DNA of 64,000 bases from CAYZGU01 sp964478165 (lineage in GTDB: Bacteria; Poribacteria; WGA-4E; JAJDTR01): NCBI GenBank assembly GCA_964478165.1, contig CAYZGU010000032.1, forward strand, positions 62,001 to 126,000. The letters run 5' to 3'. A program made the translations under genes and the position numbers. The notes under the pieces were generated by a model that made no database searches, had not been told where the DNA came from, and worked only from the letters and a program-made list of their open reading frames with translations. Positions 43,611 through 53,167 of this stretch are shown in pieces (position 1 is the first letter of the stretch; every line of letters starts with the position of its first letter).

Positions 43611-46600
43611 CTAATTATCAACGGAATCACGCAAGTTTTCGATTCGGGTTCGTACATCATTTGTTATGTCACGGTAGATTTCGTGACTCATCTTGTCAGC
43701 TGTGGGGTCTTGTCGGGAATCGGGAATGATTGGCGCACCAAATACTACGGAGATGCTGATTTTGCGTGGGAATCGCTTGCCTTTAGGTAATGCTTTAAAA
43801 GTCCCAGCAATGTAGGTAGGAATGATCGAGGCCGATGTCTCGTAGGCCAGTAAACCAAGCCCGGGTTTAAATGGTTGTAAGTCTCCGCTTATCGAGCGCG
43901 TGCCCTCCGGAAAAACCAGCAGATTCTCACCTTGGAGTAACACTTCTTTTGCGATGCGCAAGCTTTGGGTGGAATTGTCCTCCCGATCAAATGGCAACGT
44001 GTTAAGGCAACGGCTGAAGAACCACGCTTTGAATCGACTGTTGTAGAAGTAGTCTGTTGCGCTGAGTGGATGCAGCTTCCTAGATGTTTTTCCTAAAGCA
44101 CTTATGATTGCAGGAGTGTCCAGATGGCTGGTGTGATTGGCGGCAATAATGTATGATTGTTCGTTCGGAACATGGTGTAGTCCCTCGACTTGAATCGAGA
44201 AGTAGCAATTGTATATGGTCCGAATCCCAAAGGAAATTACGTTGGCGAGATGATTCGGATGAGAATCGAATCTGGGCTGTTCTATGGTATTAGGAGATAC
44301 GCGAGGCGCATTCTCGGTGCTTGACATGATTTGCGAACTAGTTAGTTTGACAGCCTCTACCACATCACCGACTGTTTGCATCCCTGCGATGACTTCTTCG
44401 GCAATCGGTTCTGAAAGTCTTGATTCAAGCAACAAGAGTAATTCAAAACGCATTAACGAATCTAATCCCAGCTCGGTATCCAAGGTGCTATCCTTACGGA
44501 TACGCTGAATAGGCGTACGTGTCAAACGTCCAATTTCCCTGACAATTTCGATTTCTCGACCGTCTGGGGACCACTCTCCAAATGACTCGGCTGTCTGAGT
44601 TGATTCGTTATGAACAACGGGTCCGGGCATCTCGTCCAATAATTGTTTCAAGAGGAGTTTCTTAACACATGTGCGATCAATTGTACAATTGGGAAATTTA
44701 GGCAACTCACTTTCCCAGAAATAGACTTTTTGAAGATATTGATAGGTGGGGAGATCGTGGGCGCATGTATGTAGATGTTCCTGGATTTCCTGCTGGACTT
44801 GGCTGTGTTTACTCCCGCTTTTGTAGTTTGGCACAATCACGGTGTACACCTCCTCACCGAAGGAATCCGGTGTATCGATGCCGACAACACAAATCTCAGA
44901 AATACTAGAGCTATGCCGATACAGTTCCTCAAGTTCTACGGGATATATATTCTTTCCTGTACTTGAGACAATAACATCTTTCGTCCGTCCCGTGATATAT
45001 AGATAACCTTCTTCATCGATATACCCGAGGTCTCCGGTATACAATAGACCTTCTCGGACGACTTCTTGAGTTGCCTTTGGATTCTCATAGTAGCCCTCCA
45101 TCATACTAGGGCTCTTTGTCACAATCTCACCCACACCGTTATTGTCTGGATTCAGAATTTGAAGTTGTACACCATTTACTCCGGGACCGACAGACCCAAT
45201 TTTGCTCCTGCCAGCGGGATTTACGCTTAGGACCGGCGCTGTTTCTGTCATGCCGTAGCCCTGATAGATTGTGAATCCAAATTGTTCGAATCCTTCATAA
45301 ACCTCATTGGGCAATGCTGCGCCACCGCTTACAAGTACACGGATATGGCCTCCTAGTGTTTCTTCAACCTGTTCTATAACTGCTCTATCAACGGTCTTAT
45401 CTGGTTCGATTGGCGACTGTACAACGTATCGATCAATTGCATCGTAGAGCAATTTGTAGAGGCGCGGAACCCCAATTAGAACTGTTGTTTGGGTTTTGCG
45501 CATAGTCTCCAAGATCGTGGTTGGTTTGAAAGTATTAACATATGTCACAGTGCCTCCGCCGTAGATTGACATAAGAAAACTGCAAGAGAAACCCAAGGCA
45601 TGGTACAATGGTAGAATTGATAGAAATTGGTCTGTTGTGTTGGGGGGTAGTGCATCTGCAACCGCAAGAATGTTGGCTAGAAATCCCTTGTGGGACAACA
45701 TCGCTCCTCTCGGATCAACGGTTGTTCCCATTGTAAAGATGATTGATGCAGTCGAATCCGGATGAATCTTCACAGATGGGAAATCATGAGGAATTGTCTC
45801 AATTCGATTCACTATTTGTCCGGTTTCAAAGGGTAGGCAGAAATCGTTGATGTTTAGGAGAGCCATGGGTTCGCCCTCATATTGAATCGGATTGAGTTTC
45901 TCGAAAAGGATTTCTGACATCAGAATCGCTTTTGCTTGCGTGAACTTGGCGAGTGCCAAGAGTTCGTTTCTTGCGCTTTGTGGATCAATGGGAACGACAA
46001 TAATTCCAATCTGGATAGCAGCCAAATACGAAATTCCCCATTCGGGCTGATTCTCCGAAATGAGAATTGCCTTGTCGTCTTTGCGAAAACCGCGTTCCCA
46101 CAGCGAAAATGCAACTTGTCTCGAAATATCGTAGAGTTGGCGGTATGAATACCTTATCCATTCGCCATTTCGTTCTATCTGCAACGCAGTTTTATCTGAA
46201 AGTGACTCTGCCTGATTTCGAACGAGATCTAAAATTGTCTGATATGGTTTTTCTGCCTGCCCCTTGTTTTGGGGGGCACTGCGGTGTGCTAAATCCATTT
46301 GCTTAATCTCTTTACGCAGTTTCGTTGACGGATTTGGTTCAAGTTTGAGAACGAAGCGTTTTATTCCAGGGATATGAATACTCTGAAGATACTCTTGCCA
46401 ATCTATGCGTGAGATATCAATGTTAAATTGATTTTGGTCGCAGGTGGAAAGCGAATTTGACAATTGTTGTATTTTTGTCGTTTCAAACTCAAAGTTAAGG
46501 CGGGTATACGGCCCATAAATTCGAATGTAGTATTGTAGTCCCTCCAGAGCATTCTGGATAGCCGAAATACGGCGGTTTTTCTGTTTTGACCATTTTAGTG

Positions 46601-47942
46601 GCAGTCGATTGAGAATCCTACTTGCAATTTCTAGTGCTTTAAGCTTCCGGCACAATTTCCTTTGAAATGCCTCAACTCCCGGGTATTTCCATACGGGTGG
46701 AGTGATGGGTTTTCCATTGACTAGCATGGGGAATCTGACGAAATGTTCGTGTGACGCTGTGACGATATCACGAAAATACAATGGGTTTTGGGATCCCGTT
46801 GTCACGTGGTAAACTTCAATGCCGCGCTCCCGGTACGTTTGAAGCGCTGCGACTAGGATGGCGTTAACGACGAAATCAACGGGAATGATATCGAGGATGA
46901 TATCGGGTTCGGCGGGAAAATCCGGCAAACGGACCTTTCCAAATCCAACAAAAATAGGATCTGCCATACGCAATCCGTCCAGCCAACCCGGTTCGGGTTC
47001 CTCAAGGCTGCTTTCAATAATAGAGGGGCGGATGATTGCTACCGGCAGATCGTCGCGTGTTTTGACCACCATTTGTTCGCCGAGTGCTTTCATGTAGGTA
47101 TATGTATCATTCCAGCCGCGGACATTGGCTCGTTTCAGACCCTCATCAACCAAGCGTTTCTCAATCCACTTTTCGCGCACGCTCTCAAGCTGCTGATGAA
47201 ATTCGTTGATATCTTCTTTGGCTACCGTGGATTGCCGCAGTTCTTGGCTATCGTGTGAACTTTCGTTGGCCTTGTCTCTTATCTGTGTGGCGAGATTTAG
47301 GATTTCCGCACCTTCAGCCTCAAGTGTGTTAGGAATCTGTTCGCCTGTACGTTTTTCGAAAGTTTCGGCATACGTCTCATATGGTACGTGTAGTTCTTCC
47401 GCCACTTTTCCCGGGTACATTCCACAGACATAAGCTGTCGATACATGAAGGAACACCGCATCGTGACAACCCTTTGTAAACTCAACGGCATGCTTTGCCC
47501 CAAGCACATTACTTCGGAATGATGAATCAATTGGTGGATCGAATTTTACGAGCCCACCGCTGTTGATGAAGATTTGCACTTCACTCTGTAGTTTCTCATA
47601 ACACGAATTGGACATTCCAAGTCGTTCAGAGGCTAAATCACCGTCTACGGCTTCGACCTTTTCATGAATCCAGTCACCAAATCGCTCCCCGTGAATTCCC
47701 TTTAGTTTCGCAAAAACACTTGAACTGAAAAATTCCTCTGCCAGACGAGTTTCGGCATTACATATCCTTCCGTTAGACTCAGTGCGACTGCGAATAAGGA
47801 GGTAAATGCGCTTCACACATGGCAAATCGCTGAGAATCTTAGCGACCAATGGCTTGCCGAGGAAGCCTGTAGCACCCGTAATCAGAATGGTTTTGTTGTA
47901 AAAAACATTCGAAATGGTATTCACTTCAGTCCGTGCTTTCAT
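43611..47942 (-). CDS. fusion: fatty-acyl/thioester reductase + acyl-adenylating domain + carrier domain + PlsC acyltransferase
   Basis: 1,443 residues from the ATG at 47942, which lies about 80 bases inside a consensus promoter; the longer frame (48023) starts at the transcription start. Domain order: NAD(P)-dependent reductase of the male-sterility/FAR type (15-400; ITGATGFLG at 20-28, YxxxK as YTYMK near 279); acyl-CoA-synthetase-like AMP-binding domain (550-1090; FTMGTTVDPRGAM, GYGMTETAP, YTGDLGYIDEEG, GRTKDVIVSSTGKNIYP); phosphopantetheine carrier (about 1130-1190, LGLDSL); PlsC (about 1240-1420; HTSHLD for HX4D, FPEGTRS). It could activate a fatty acid, hold it on the carrier, then reduce it or pass it to a glycerol-phosphate acceptor. 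The order is the reverse of carboxylic acid reductases. The usual A10 lysine is not seen. Confidence 0.9.
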   Translation of the reverse strand: MKARTEVNTISNVFYNKTILITGATGFLGKPLVAKILSDLPCVKRIYLLIRSRTESNGRICNAETRLAEEFFSSSVFAKLKGIHGERFGDWIHEKVEAVDGDLASERLGMSNSCYEKLQSEVQIFINSGGLVKFDPPIDSSFRSNVLGAKHAVEFTKGCHDAVFLHVSTAYVCGMYPGKVAEELHVPYETYAETFEKRTGEQIPNTLEAEGAEILNLATQIRDKANESSHDSQELRQSTVAKEDINEFHQQLESVREKWIEKRLVDEGLKRANVRGWNDTYTYMKALGEQMVVKTRDDLPVAIIRPSIIESSLEEPEPGWLDGLRMADPIFVGFGKVRLPDFPAEPDIILDIIPVDFVVNAILVAALQTYRERGIEVYHVTTGSQNPLYFRDIVTASHEHFVRFPMLVNGKPITPPVWKYPGVEAFQRKLCRKLKALEIASRILNRLPLKWSKQKNRRISAIQNALEGLQYYIRIYGPYTRLNFEFETTKIQQLSNSLSTCDQNQFNIDISRIDWQEYLQSIHIPGIKRFVLKLEPNPSTKLRKEIKQMDLAHRSAPQNKGQAEKPYQTILDLVRNQAESLSDKTALQIERNGEWIRYSYRQLYDISRQVAFSLWERGFRKDDKAILISENQPEWGISYLAAIQIGIIVVPIDPQSARNELLALAKFTQAKAILMSEILFEKLNPIQYEGEPMALLNINDFCLPFETGQIVNRIETIPHDFPSVKIHPDSTASIIFTMGTTVDPRGAMLSHKGFLANILAVADALPPNTTDQFLSILPLYHALGFSCSFLMSIYGGGTVTYVNTFKPTTILETMRKTQTTVLIGVPRLYKLLYDAIDRYVVQSPIEPDKTVDRAVIEQVEETLGGHIRVLVSGGAALPNEVYEGFEQFGFTIYQGYGMTETAPVLSVNPAGRSKIGSVGPGVNGVQLQILNPDNNGVGEIVTKSPSMMEGYYENPKATQEVVREGLLYTGDLGYIDEEGYLYITGRTKDVIVSSTGKNIYPVELEELYRHSSSISEICVVGIDTPDSFGEEVYTVIVPNYKSGSKHSQVQQEIQEHLHTCAHDLPTYQYLQKVYFWESELPKFPNCTIDRTCVKKLLLKQLLDEMPGPVVHNESTQTAESFGEWSPDGREIEIVREIGRLTRTPIQRIRKDSTLDTELGLDSLMRFELLLLLESRLSEPIAEEVIAGMQTVGDVVEAVKLTSSQIMSSTENAPRVSPNTIEQPRFDSHPNHLANVISFGIRTIYNCYFSIQVEGLHHVPNEQSYIIAANHTSHLDTPAIISALGKTSRKLHPLSATDYFYNSRFKAWFFSRCLNTLPFDREDNSTQSLRIAKEVLLQGENLLVFPEGTRSISGDLQPFKPGLGLLAYETSASIIPTYIAGTFKALPKGKRFPRKISISVVFGAPIIPDSRQDPTADKMSHEIYRDITNDVRTRIENLRDSVDN

Positions 47943-48030
47943 CAAAAATCCAGCGGAGGTGACGAAATTGTCGAAAGACAGGTAAAAAACTAGCACCCAG
48001 AGTGAGTTTGGTGGACAGTCCAAGCTGGTA

Positions 48031-48060
48031 ATTATAAAAGACTATGTTGTCTGATGTCAA
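48031..48060 (-). promoter_or_regulatory. fully consensus promoter of the lipid operon
   Basis: On the minus strand TTGACA (48060-48055), 18-base spacer, TATAAT (48036-48031). Both hexamers match the sigma-70 consensus perfectly. The predicted start is near 48024, giving a leader of about 80 bases before the ATG at 47942. Confidence 0.85.
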
Positions 48061-49262
48061 TGTAAAACCCCAATGTTCTCAAGTGCTTTTCCATTTTGCA
48101 TAAGCAGATATAGATTAGCTCAAGCATTGACTGATCGCCTGTTTGGAATCCCGTTGTTCCGCGAATGTTGATGTCCTGAAAATCCGAGATTGATTCGATA
48201 TAGTATGGCGAACTAATAGGATCTCATTCGAATTCGAGATCAGTGGGCATCTGAAATAAAGATCTAGTCCATTGTCTATACGACGGTCCAGTGGTGAGTA
48301 AAGGTCGAGAGTAGATGACCAATCTATGTGCTTGGTCCTGGCCTGTAATGCCCATGTCGAGTGCTCGGCAGTTCGACGCATCTGTCAATCGTAAGCCGTA
48401 TGTGTGAGGTGTTTTAATTATCTACTCTTCGTAATAGTGCACACTTCTTCGTAATAGTGCACACTGGTTCAAGAGAGGATTCTATCTAAATCTCGGTCTT
48501 CCAGTTTCTGTTGAATTGTGGCTTTTGTTGGACGCTCCTGAAAAATGGAGTTCGTTATCGGTGACTGAAAGCTGTTTTAAGTTCTCATACGATAGTCTAA
48601 GATGCTCGTACGATTTTGCGCAACCATTAATGGGGTAATCACCGTTTGGTTAATGATAGATTCGGAAGTCTCAGTTTGGCGATTGACAGTATGGTGGTGA
48701 CGATACAAATGGCTATGTCTATTGGATTCAGTAATTTGCGAATTTATATCCTTTCATTCGATTCATTTTCGACTTGATCCTATCCGAGAGTTAAGCCGTT
48801 TTCTGATTCGAAAACAACAACTAGCTGAAGAATCGCTTGGTTGTCTGCACTGTCACGGGAATGACGAAAAATGGTTGTCATTCGTTGCGAATTGCTGAGT
48901 TTTTGGTAATAGAAATCTTTTTGGACTCCGAGTTGAAAAAGACCTGTCCTAAGTTTTCAACATCCAGCGGACGAAGACCCTCGCCAAATCTGTGATGAGC
49001 GGTGCTCGATTGGAAAGTTACAAGAAGTCCAACCACCAATCCCTTCAGCTAACAACCATCACGACCTCCAGGTGTCCATGCCACGTGTATCTATTGAGTA
49101 TTGGGTCACAACCAGTTCTTCAAAGTTGGATGTGGCTTACAATTGTGATTGGTTTTTTCGGGCTAGTCCTCAGAGTCGTATGGCCCACGTAGCATTCGAT
49201 TTAACTTAGCGCCAATCAGAAAGTCTAATGTACGATTGGGTGGAAAATGTTCTTAATAATCG
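48061..49262 (+). other. 1.2-kb gap between divergent lipid operon and cNMP/SpoIIE gene
   Basis: No confident gene. It contains the 20-bp tandem duplication at 48426-48465 and a TTGACA at 48683-48688 with a poor -10 (TACAAA, 15-base spacing). A 66-codon frame (48992-49192) has a hydrophobic C-terminus but no ribosome site. Confidence 0.45.
48426..48465 (+). repeat. 20-bp perfect tandem duplication
   Basis: TCTTCGTAATAGTGCACACT occurs twice head to tail (48426-48445 and 48446-48465). It contains the 6-bp palindrome GTGCAC. Recent slippage duplication or a paired binding site. Confidence 0.9.
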
Positions 49263-49292
49263 TTGAATTGATCAACGGATCTACGCTATAAT
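49263..49292 (+). promoter_or_regulatory. promoter of the cNMP-binding/SpoIIE phosphatase gene
   Basis: TTGAAT (49263-49268), 18-base spacer, TATAAT (49287-49292). The predicted start is near 49299, a leader of about 95 bases. Confidence 0.6.
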
Positions 49293-49396
49293 TTATAATT
49301 ATAGATGGAGAAGTGATGATCGTATTTCAGATTGATTGCCATAGTGCTTTTAACGCAATGTTTGCTATTGTCAGGACAGGGTAGGGGCAGTTGAAG

Positions 49397-50584
49397 ATGA
49401 TTATGTTATCGGGACAAAAAAAAGTCGAATTCTTGCAATCGACGGATTTATTTTCCAAAATACCCGAGAGACAACTTAGGTCAATCTGTGGGATTGTTCA
49501 AGAGGTCGATTATCCACCCGGACATATATTGTGCCACGAGGGTGATTTAGGCGATTCTCTCTACCTGCTTGTAGGCGGGGAAGTTGCGCTAATCAAAGAT
49601 ACGACTCAGGTGATGACGTTCAGACACAGTGGAGATTGTATTGGTGAGATGGCTCTAATTGCATCGGAACCGCGAAGCGCAACGTTGAAAACAACGGTGA
49701 TGACTAAGTTATTGGTAATCGAGCGCGATGATTTGTTCCGGGCGATGGCGCACGAACCTTCAATCTCAGATGGGATGTTTAGCGTTCTAACGGAGAAATT
49801 ACGGCGCGATCTTGACGTTCAAACGGAGGCCGTTCGAAAAGAGATTTCCCAACAAGAGTCAATGCGTTTAGCTGTAGAAGTGCAACGGTCGCTGCTCCCA
49901 AGTGAGGAAATCAATCAGCCGAGACTAATTTCTGCCGGCTATTGTGAGGCAGCTGACGCAGTCGGAGGCGACTATTTCGACTATTTCCGCTTGTCGCGAA
50001 ATCGGGTTGCAATTTTTCTCGGAGATGTTATGGGACACGGTTTCCATTCCGCGATGCTAATGGCCATGACCAAGAGCTGCATTAAGACGCAAATCGAATT
50101 TGATTCAGGCGTACGCGCTGTAATGACCGCAATAAATCGTATTGTCGAACGCGATATGAGGGCGTTTATTTTCCTGACAGGTTGCTACGTAATTATCGAT
50201 CTGTCAAATCAGAAATTTGCATTCGCTAATGCGGGGCATCCCTCGATGTTACACTACCGTGCCGAGTCCGCGGAGGTTGTTGAACTAGAATCTCAAGTTG
50301 TACCTTTCGGATTACAGCCAAAAATTGAGAGCGCGGTTTATGACGGTGAAGAAGCCTTGTCTGCTTCGAATGACATCCTTGTGCTCTATTCTGATGGTAT
50401 CACAGAGACTGAAAATCCTGATGAGGAGCTATACGGTATAGATCGTCTTAAAAACATTGTGTTAGTGTCCGTGGATCTGGCTCCCGCAGAGATTAAAGAA
50501 GCTATTCTTGAAGATCTTCGGACCTACCGAGCCGGAGCTAGGCCAGGTGACGATCTTACACTGGTCGTTCTTAAATGGAGGTAA
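49397..50584 (+). CDS. cyclic-nucleotide-binding-domain / SpoIIE-type PP2C phosphatase
   Basis: 395 residues from the ATG at 49397 (AGGGG nine bases upstream; a TTG at 49391 is also in frame). Residues 10-130 are a CRP-like nucleotide-binding fold: PPGHILCHEGDLGDSLYLLVGGEV and the phosphate-binding cassette IGEMALIASEPRSAT, with the key Glu and Arg. A helix (about 130-165) links it to the SpoIIE/RsbU phosphatase domain: GGDYFDYF, FLGDVMGHG, NAGHPS, LYSDGITE, with the metal-binding aspartates intact. Such proteins dephosphorylate anti-anti-sigma factors in partner-switching systems in response to a nucleotide. No anti-sigma or STAS protein is nearby, so its partner must be elsewhere. Confidence 0.93.
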   Translation: MIMLSGQKKVEFLQSTDLFSKIPERQLRSICGIVQEVDYPPGHILCHEGDLGDSLYLLVGGEVALIKDTTQVMTFRHSGDCIGEMALIASEPRSATLKTTVMTKLLVIERDDLFRAMAHEPSISDGMFSVLTEKLRRDLDVQTEAVRKEISQQESMRLAVEVQRSLLPSEEINQPRLISAGYCEAADAVGGDYFDYFRLSRNRVAIFLGDVMGHGFHSAMLMAMTKSCIKTQIEFDSGVRAVMTAINRIVERDMRAFIFLTGCYVIIDLSNQKFAFANAGHPSMLHYRAESAEVVELESQVVPFGLQPKIESAVYDGEEALSASNDILVLYSDGITETENPDEELYGIDRLKNIVLVSVDLAPAEIKEAILEDLRTYRAGARPGDDLTLVVLKWR

Positions 50585-51708
50585 CAAACGAGTGCCTTTT
50601 TGACCTTTTGGCCGTGCGTTGCGAATCTTTTCGATTACTCTTCTTTCTTTCGGGTGCCTGACTCAGTAGCGTTGTGTTGGTTTGTTATGACATAAGGCCC
50701 TCGTTTATTTTGCACTGCGGTCAGAACTTGATTTCTTTTACCATCGTTACTGGTAAAAACCTATGCCTAATCTGTAGAAATGTGGGGACGTATTATGCAT
50801 AAGAATTTCCCCAAATTCGATTTTGTTGAGTTTTGGGAAAGTGTATTTTCCGCGTTTTGCTGATTTTAATCCTTATGTCGCCGCACTTATAGCGTCCTTT
50901 AGCTTTCGTCTTAGCCAACCTGTCCTAATGTCTGTGCCCTTATTCGAGCGGCTGTGGATAATGGCGCCGGGGCTTTTGACAAACGACATAGTTCTGCTTG
51001 GCGGTTCTTTATTGGGCAGATAATTTTTCTAATGTGTCCACTATTCCGTGCCTTATTTGTAAGGGATGCGTGTTATTCATTGTGTGGGAGATCTAATTTG
51101 GAGGGCTACACAACTCGATTGACACTTGACGGGATTATGAATTATCTCCTTGAATCAGTGGATGTTGGCGTTTATGGTTGCTTGGCTCCACTTAGGGGCG
51201 TGGAAGAATTTCGGCTCCGCCACGTCTTACGCGTGCCTTCGTTCTACCTACGAGCATGAACTCAGTTCTAATTGCCCTGCCTTAGGGGCGTGGAATCGTT
51301 GGTTTGCCGATGGAGAGTAACGGCAGCCGTACTAACTTTGAGAAGCACAACAATTTTGTTCGGGACAAATCCTTGGTCCGGAAACTTCTGGTAGTCAAGG
51401 TAATCTTTGAAATGCGTCAGCGTTAAACAATGTTTTTCATGAATGGGTGAAAGTGTCTTCGTATTGTGGGATTCTAGCATAATTCATGACGGCCTGCTGC
51501 GAACGTTATGGACAAAGTTGTGCCGTGTACGGAGGAAACGTCCAAGAATGTCCTTTGTGTTATTGATCTGAATCAGATTTTTCGGATTGGAATGTTACGT
51601 CCATACTGTCCGAATTCTCGCTGCTAGTATTGTGTGCACCCGTGTCTCCGAGGGTATTCATAGCTGCGTCATTATCCAGTGTTCAGGAGAAAAGTAAGAG
51701 GCGAGCAC
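50585..51708 (+). other. 1.1-kb gap upstream of modC
   Basis: No confident gene. It contains an 8-pair hairpin TTTTACCA-N7-TGGTAAAA (50736-50758) about 150 bases after the phosphatase stop, a possible terminator, and a 15-bp direct repeat (51191 and 51281). A 101-codon frame at 50954-51259 lacks a ribosome site. No molybdenum-cofactor riboswitch or modE-type operator is apparent before modC. Confidence 0.45.
51191..51295 (+). repeat. 15-bp direct repeat, 90 bp apart
   Basis: CTTAGGGGCGTGGAA at 51191-51205 and again at 51281-51295. The repeat is GC-rich in an AT-rich gap. Confidence 0.75.
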
Positions 51709-51780
51709 ATGCTCAAAATACTGGTAAGTGTTTCCTTCTTCACGAATCATCAAACATTTAGTATTGACGGTAGATGTTAG
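51709..51780 (+). CDS. candidate 23-residue leader peptide coupled to modC
   Basis: An ATG at 51709 has GAGG seven bases upstream and encodes MLKILVSVSFFTNHQTFSID and GRC. Its stop overlaps the modC start in the arrangement ATGTTAG. modC itself lacks its own Shine-Dalgarno, so ribosomes finishing this frame could re-start at modC. It may be a true leader peptide or the relic of an upstream gene. Confidence 0.35.
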   Translation: MLKILVSVSFFTNHQTFSIDGRC

Positions 51781-52853
51781 AGCTCAATTTCCGCAAACAA
51801 CTTGGCAACTTCAATCTCGATGTAGATGGCACCATTACCTGTAAGGTGACGGCAGTGTTGGGACAATCAGGTAGTGGGAAAAGCACACTACTCAACTGCA
51901 TTAGCGGTATCATGAACCCTGACGAAGGATTCATTGCATTTTCGAATCAGACGCTCTATGCGTCACAGGAAAATGTTCGGCTCGCACCAGAGAAGCGACA
52001 ATTCGGATATGTTTTTCAGGGTGGCCACCTCTTCCCGCATCTGACAATAGAAAAGAACATTTTTTATGGTTGCCAGCGGAGAGTTTCGACCGACAAAGAG
52101 GTAAGGATTGATGTAGTGATTAAGATTCTTGAAATCGGCGACCTCTTGAAGCGATACCCTGATCAATTGTCCGGTGGCCAGCGTCAGCGAGTCGCCCTGG
52201 CTCGTGCGCTAGCGACATGCCCTCGACTGCTGTTGATGGACGAGCCTCTGGCTGCGCTTGATCTAGGGTTAAAGAATCGAATTCTGCCCTATCTCTATGA
52301 AATTAAGGAGACATTTGATATCCCAATCCTGTACGTTACACATGCTATTTCGGAAGCGATGGCACTGGCAGATGAAGTGTTTGTGTTGTCTGAAGGGCGT
52401 GTCATCGCACGAGGGGGACCGCATGAATTATTGACGTCCCCTTCGGCGCTGCCGATTGCTGATATGACAGGAGTGGAAAACGTCTTGACCTTGTATGTCA
52501 TGACATCAGACAAGAAGCGAGGTGTGACGGACCTCAAGATTGGAAGCCAAAAATTGATTGTACCTTACATTGAGGTTCCAATTGGAGAACTCATGCCGTT
52601 TGCAGTTAGGGCAGAAGACATTATTGTTTCCCTAGAATCCAGTCTACCAATAAGTGCACGGAATATCTTGAGCGGTGTAATCCGCGCGATAAATCCCTTC
52701 GGAGATCGAATCATCTTGTCCGCAGAGATTGAGGGCTACTCTGTGTCGGTGAAGATTACAAACGAAGCGTGCGAGCAACTCGGCCTTGAAGTGGGCATGT
52801 CGTGCTTCTTCGTTATCAAAGCCAATGCAATTAATCTGCTTTGGAAAACTTAG
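51774..52853 (+). CDS. modC: molybdate/tungstate ABC transporter ATP-binding protein
   Basis: 359 residues. ABC ATPase: Walker A GQSGSGKST (about 29-37), Q loop GYVFQGGHLFPHLT, signature LSGGQRQRVALARAL, Walker B LLLMDEPLAALD, H-loop VTHAISEAMALADEV. A C-terminal TOBE domain (about 290-355; SARNILSGVIRAINPFGD, VSVKITNEACEQLGLEVG) binds the oxyanion and is characteristic of ModC. No modA or modB neighbour is present; the upstream gap may once have held them, or they are elsewhere. Start overlaps the small frame before it. moaD-moaE 11 kb away make a molybdenum role plausible. Confidence 0.9.
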   Translation: MLELNFRKQLGNFNLDVDGTITCKVTAVLGQSGSGKSTLLNCISGIMNPDEGFIAFSNQTLYASQENVRLAPEKRQFGYVFQGGHLFPHLTIEKNIFYGCQRRVSTDKEVRIDVVIKILEIGDLLKRYPDQLSGGQRQRVALARALATCPRLLLMDEPLAALDLGLKNRILPYLYEIKETFDIPILYVTHAISEAMALADEVFVLSEGRVIARGGPHELLTSPSALPIADMTGVENVLTLYVMTSDKKRGVTDLKIGSQKLIVPYIEVPIGELMPFAVRAEDIIVSLESSLPISARNILSGVIRAINPFGDRIILSAEIEGYSVSVKITNEACEQLGLEVGMSCFFVIKANAINLLWKT

Positions 52854-52972
52854 ACGACAACAGAAAATGGTTCGAATTTAGGAGCATGTTTTGAACTTCG
52901 ATGCGCCCGAAAGGGAAACCCTTTTATGTTGAATATCAGGAATTCATATCGTACAGGTATTAGGAGCTTATC

Positions 52973-53167
52973 TTGTGTGCGATGGCTATCTTCACTTCGC
53001 GCGCGCATCCAGAGATTAATCCAAGATTTGAGGCAAGTGGTCGACTCATTTTTACAAGGAAAGGAAGAAGAGGCAGTGATATGTACAAGCGAAATATTGC
53101 TGAAGGCATGATTCGAACCCGCGCTCATTTCGGCAGTGAATTCTGCCATGCTAACCACAGTCCGTGA
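52973..53167 (+). CDS. candidate small protein after modC
   Basis: 64 residues from a TTG at 52973 with AGGAG six bases upstream, ideal spacing. The sequence is polar and basic (MAIFTSRAHPEINPRFEASG, then a KGRRGSDMYKR segment) and ends in a His/Cys-containing tail. No family recognised. It is 119 bases after modC on the same strand. It could be a real small gene or a remnant. Confidence 0.3.
   Translation: MCAMAIFTSRAHPEINPRFEASGRLIFTRKGRRGSDMYKRNIAEGMIRTRAHFGSEFCHANHSP

Noticed and set aside
31202..48152. 15-base identity CCTGTTTGGAATCCC at 31202 and 48138
   Set aside because: A single shared 15-mer is expected by chance in a 64-kb window searched against itself.
50954..51259. 101-codon plus-strand frame
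   Set aside because: No ribosome site, no domain, and it spans one copy of a direct repeat.
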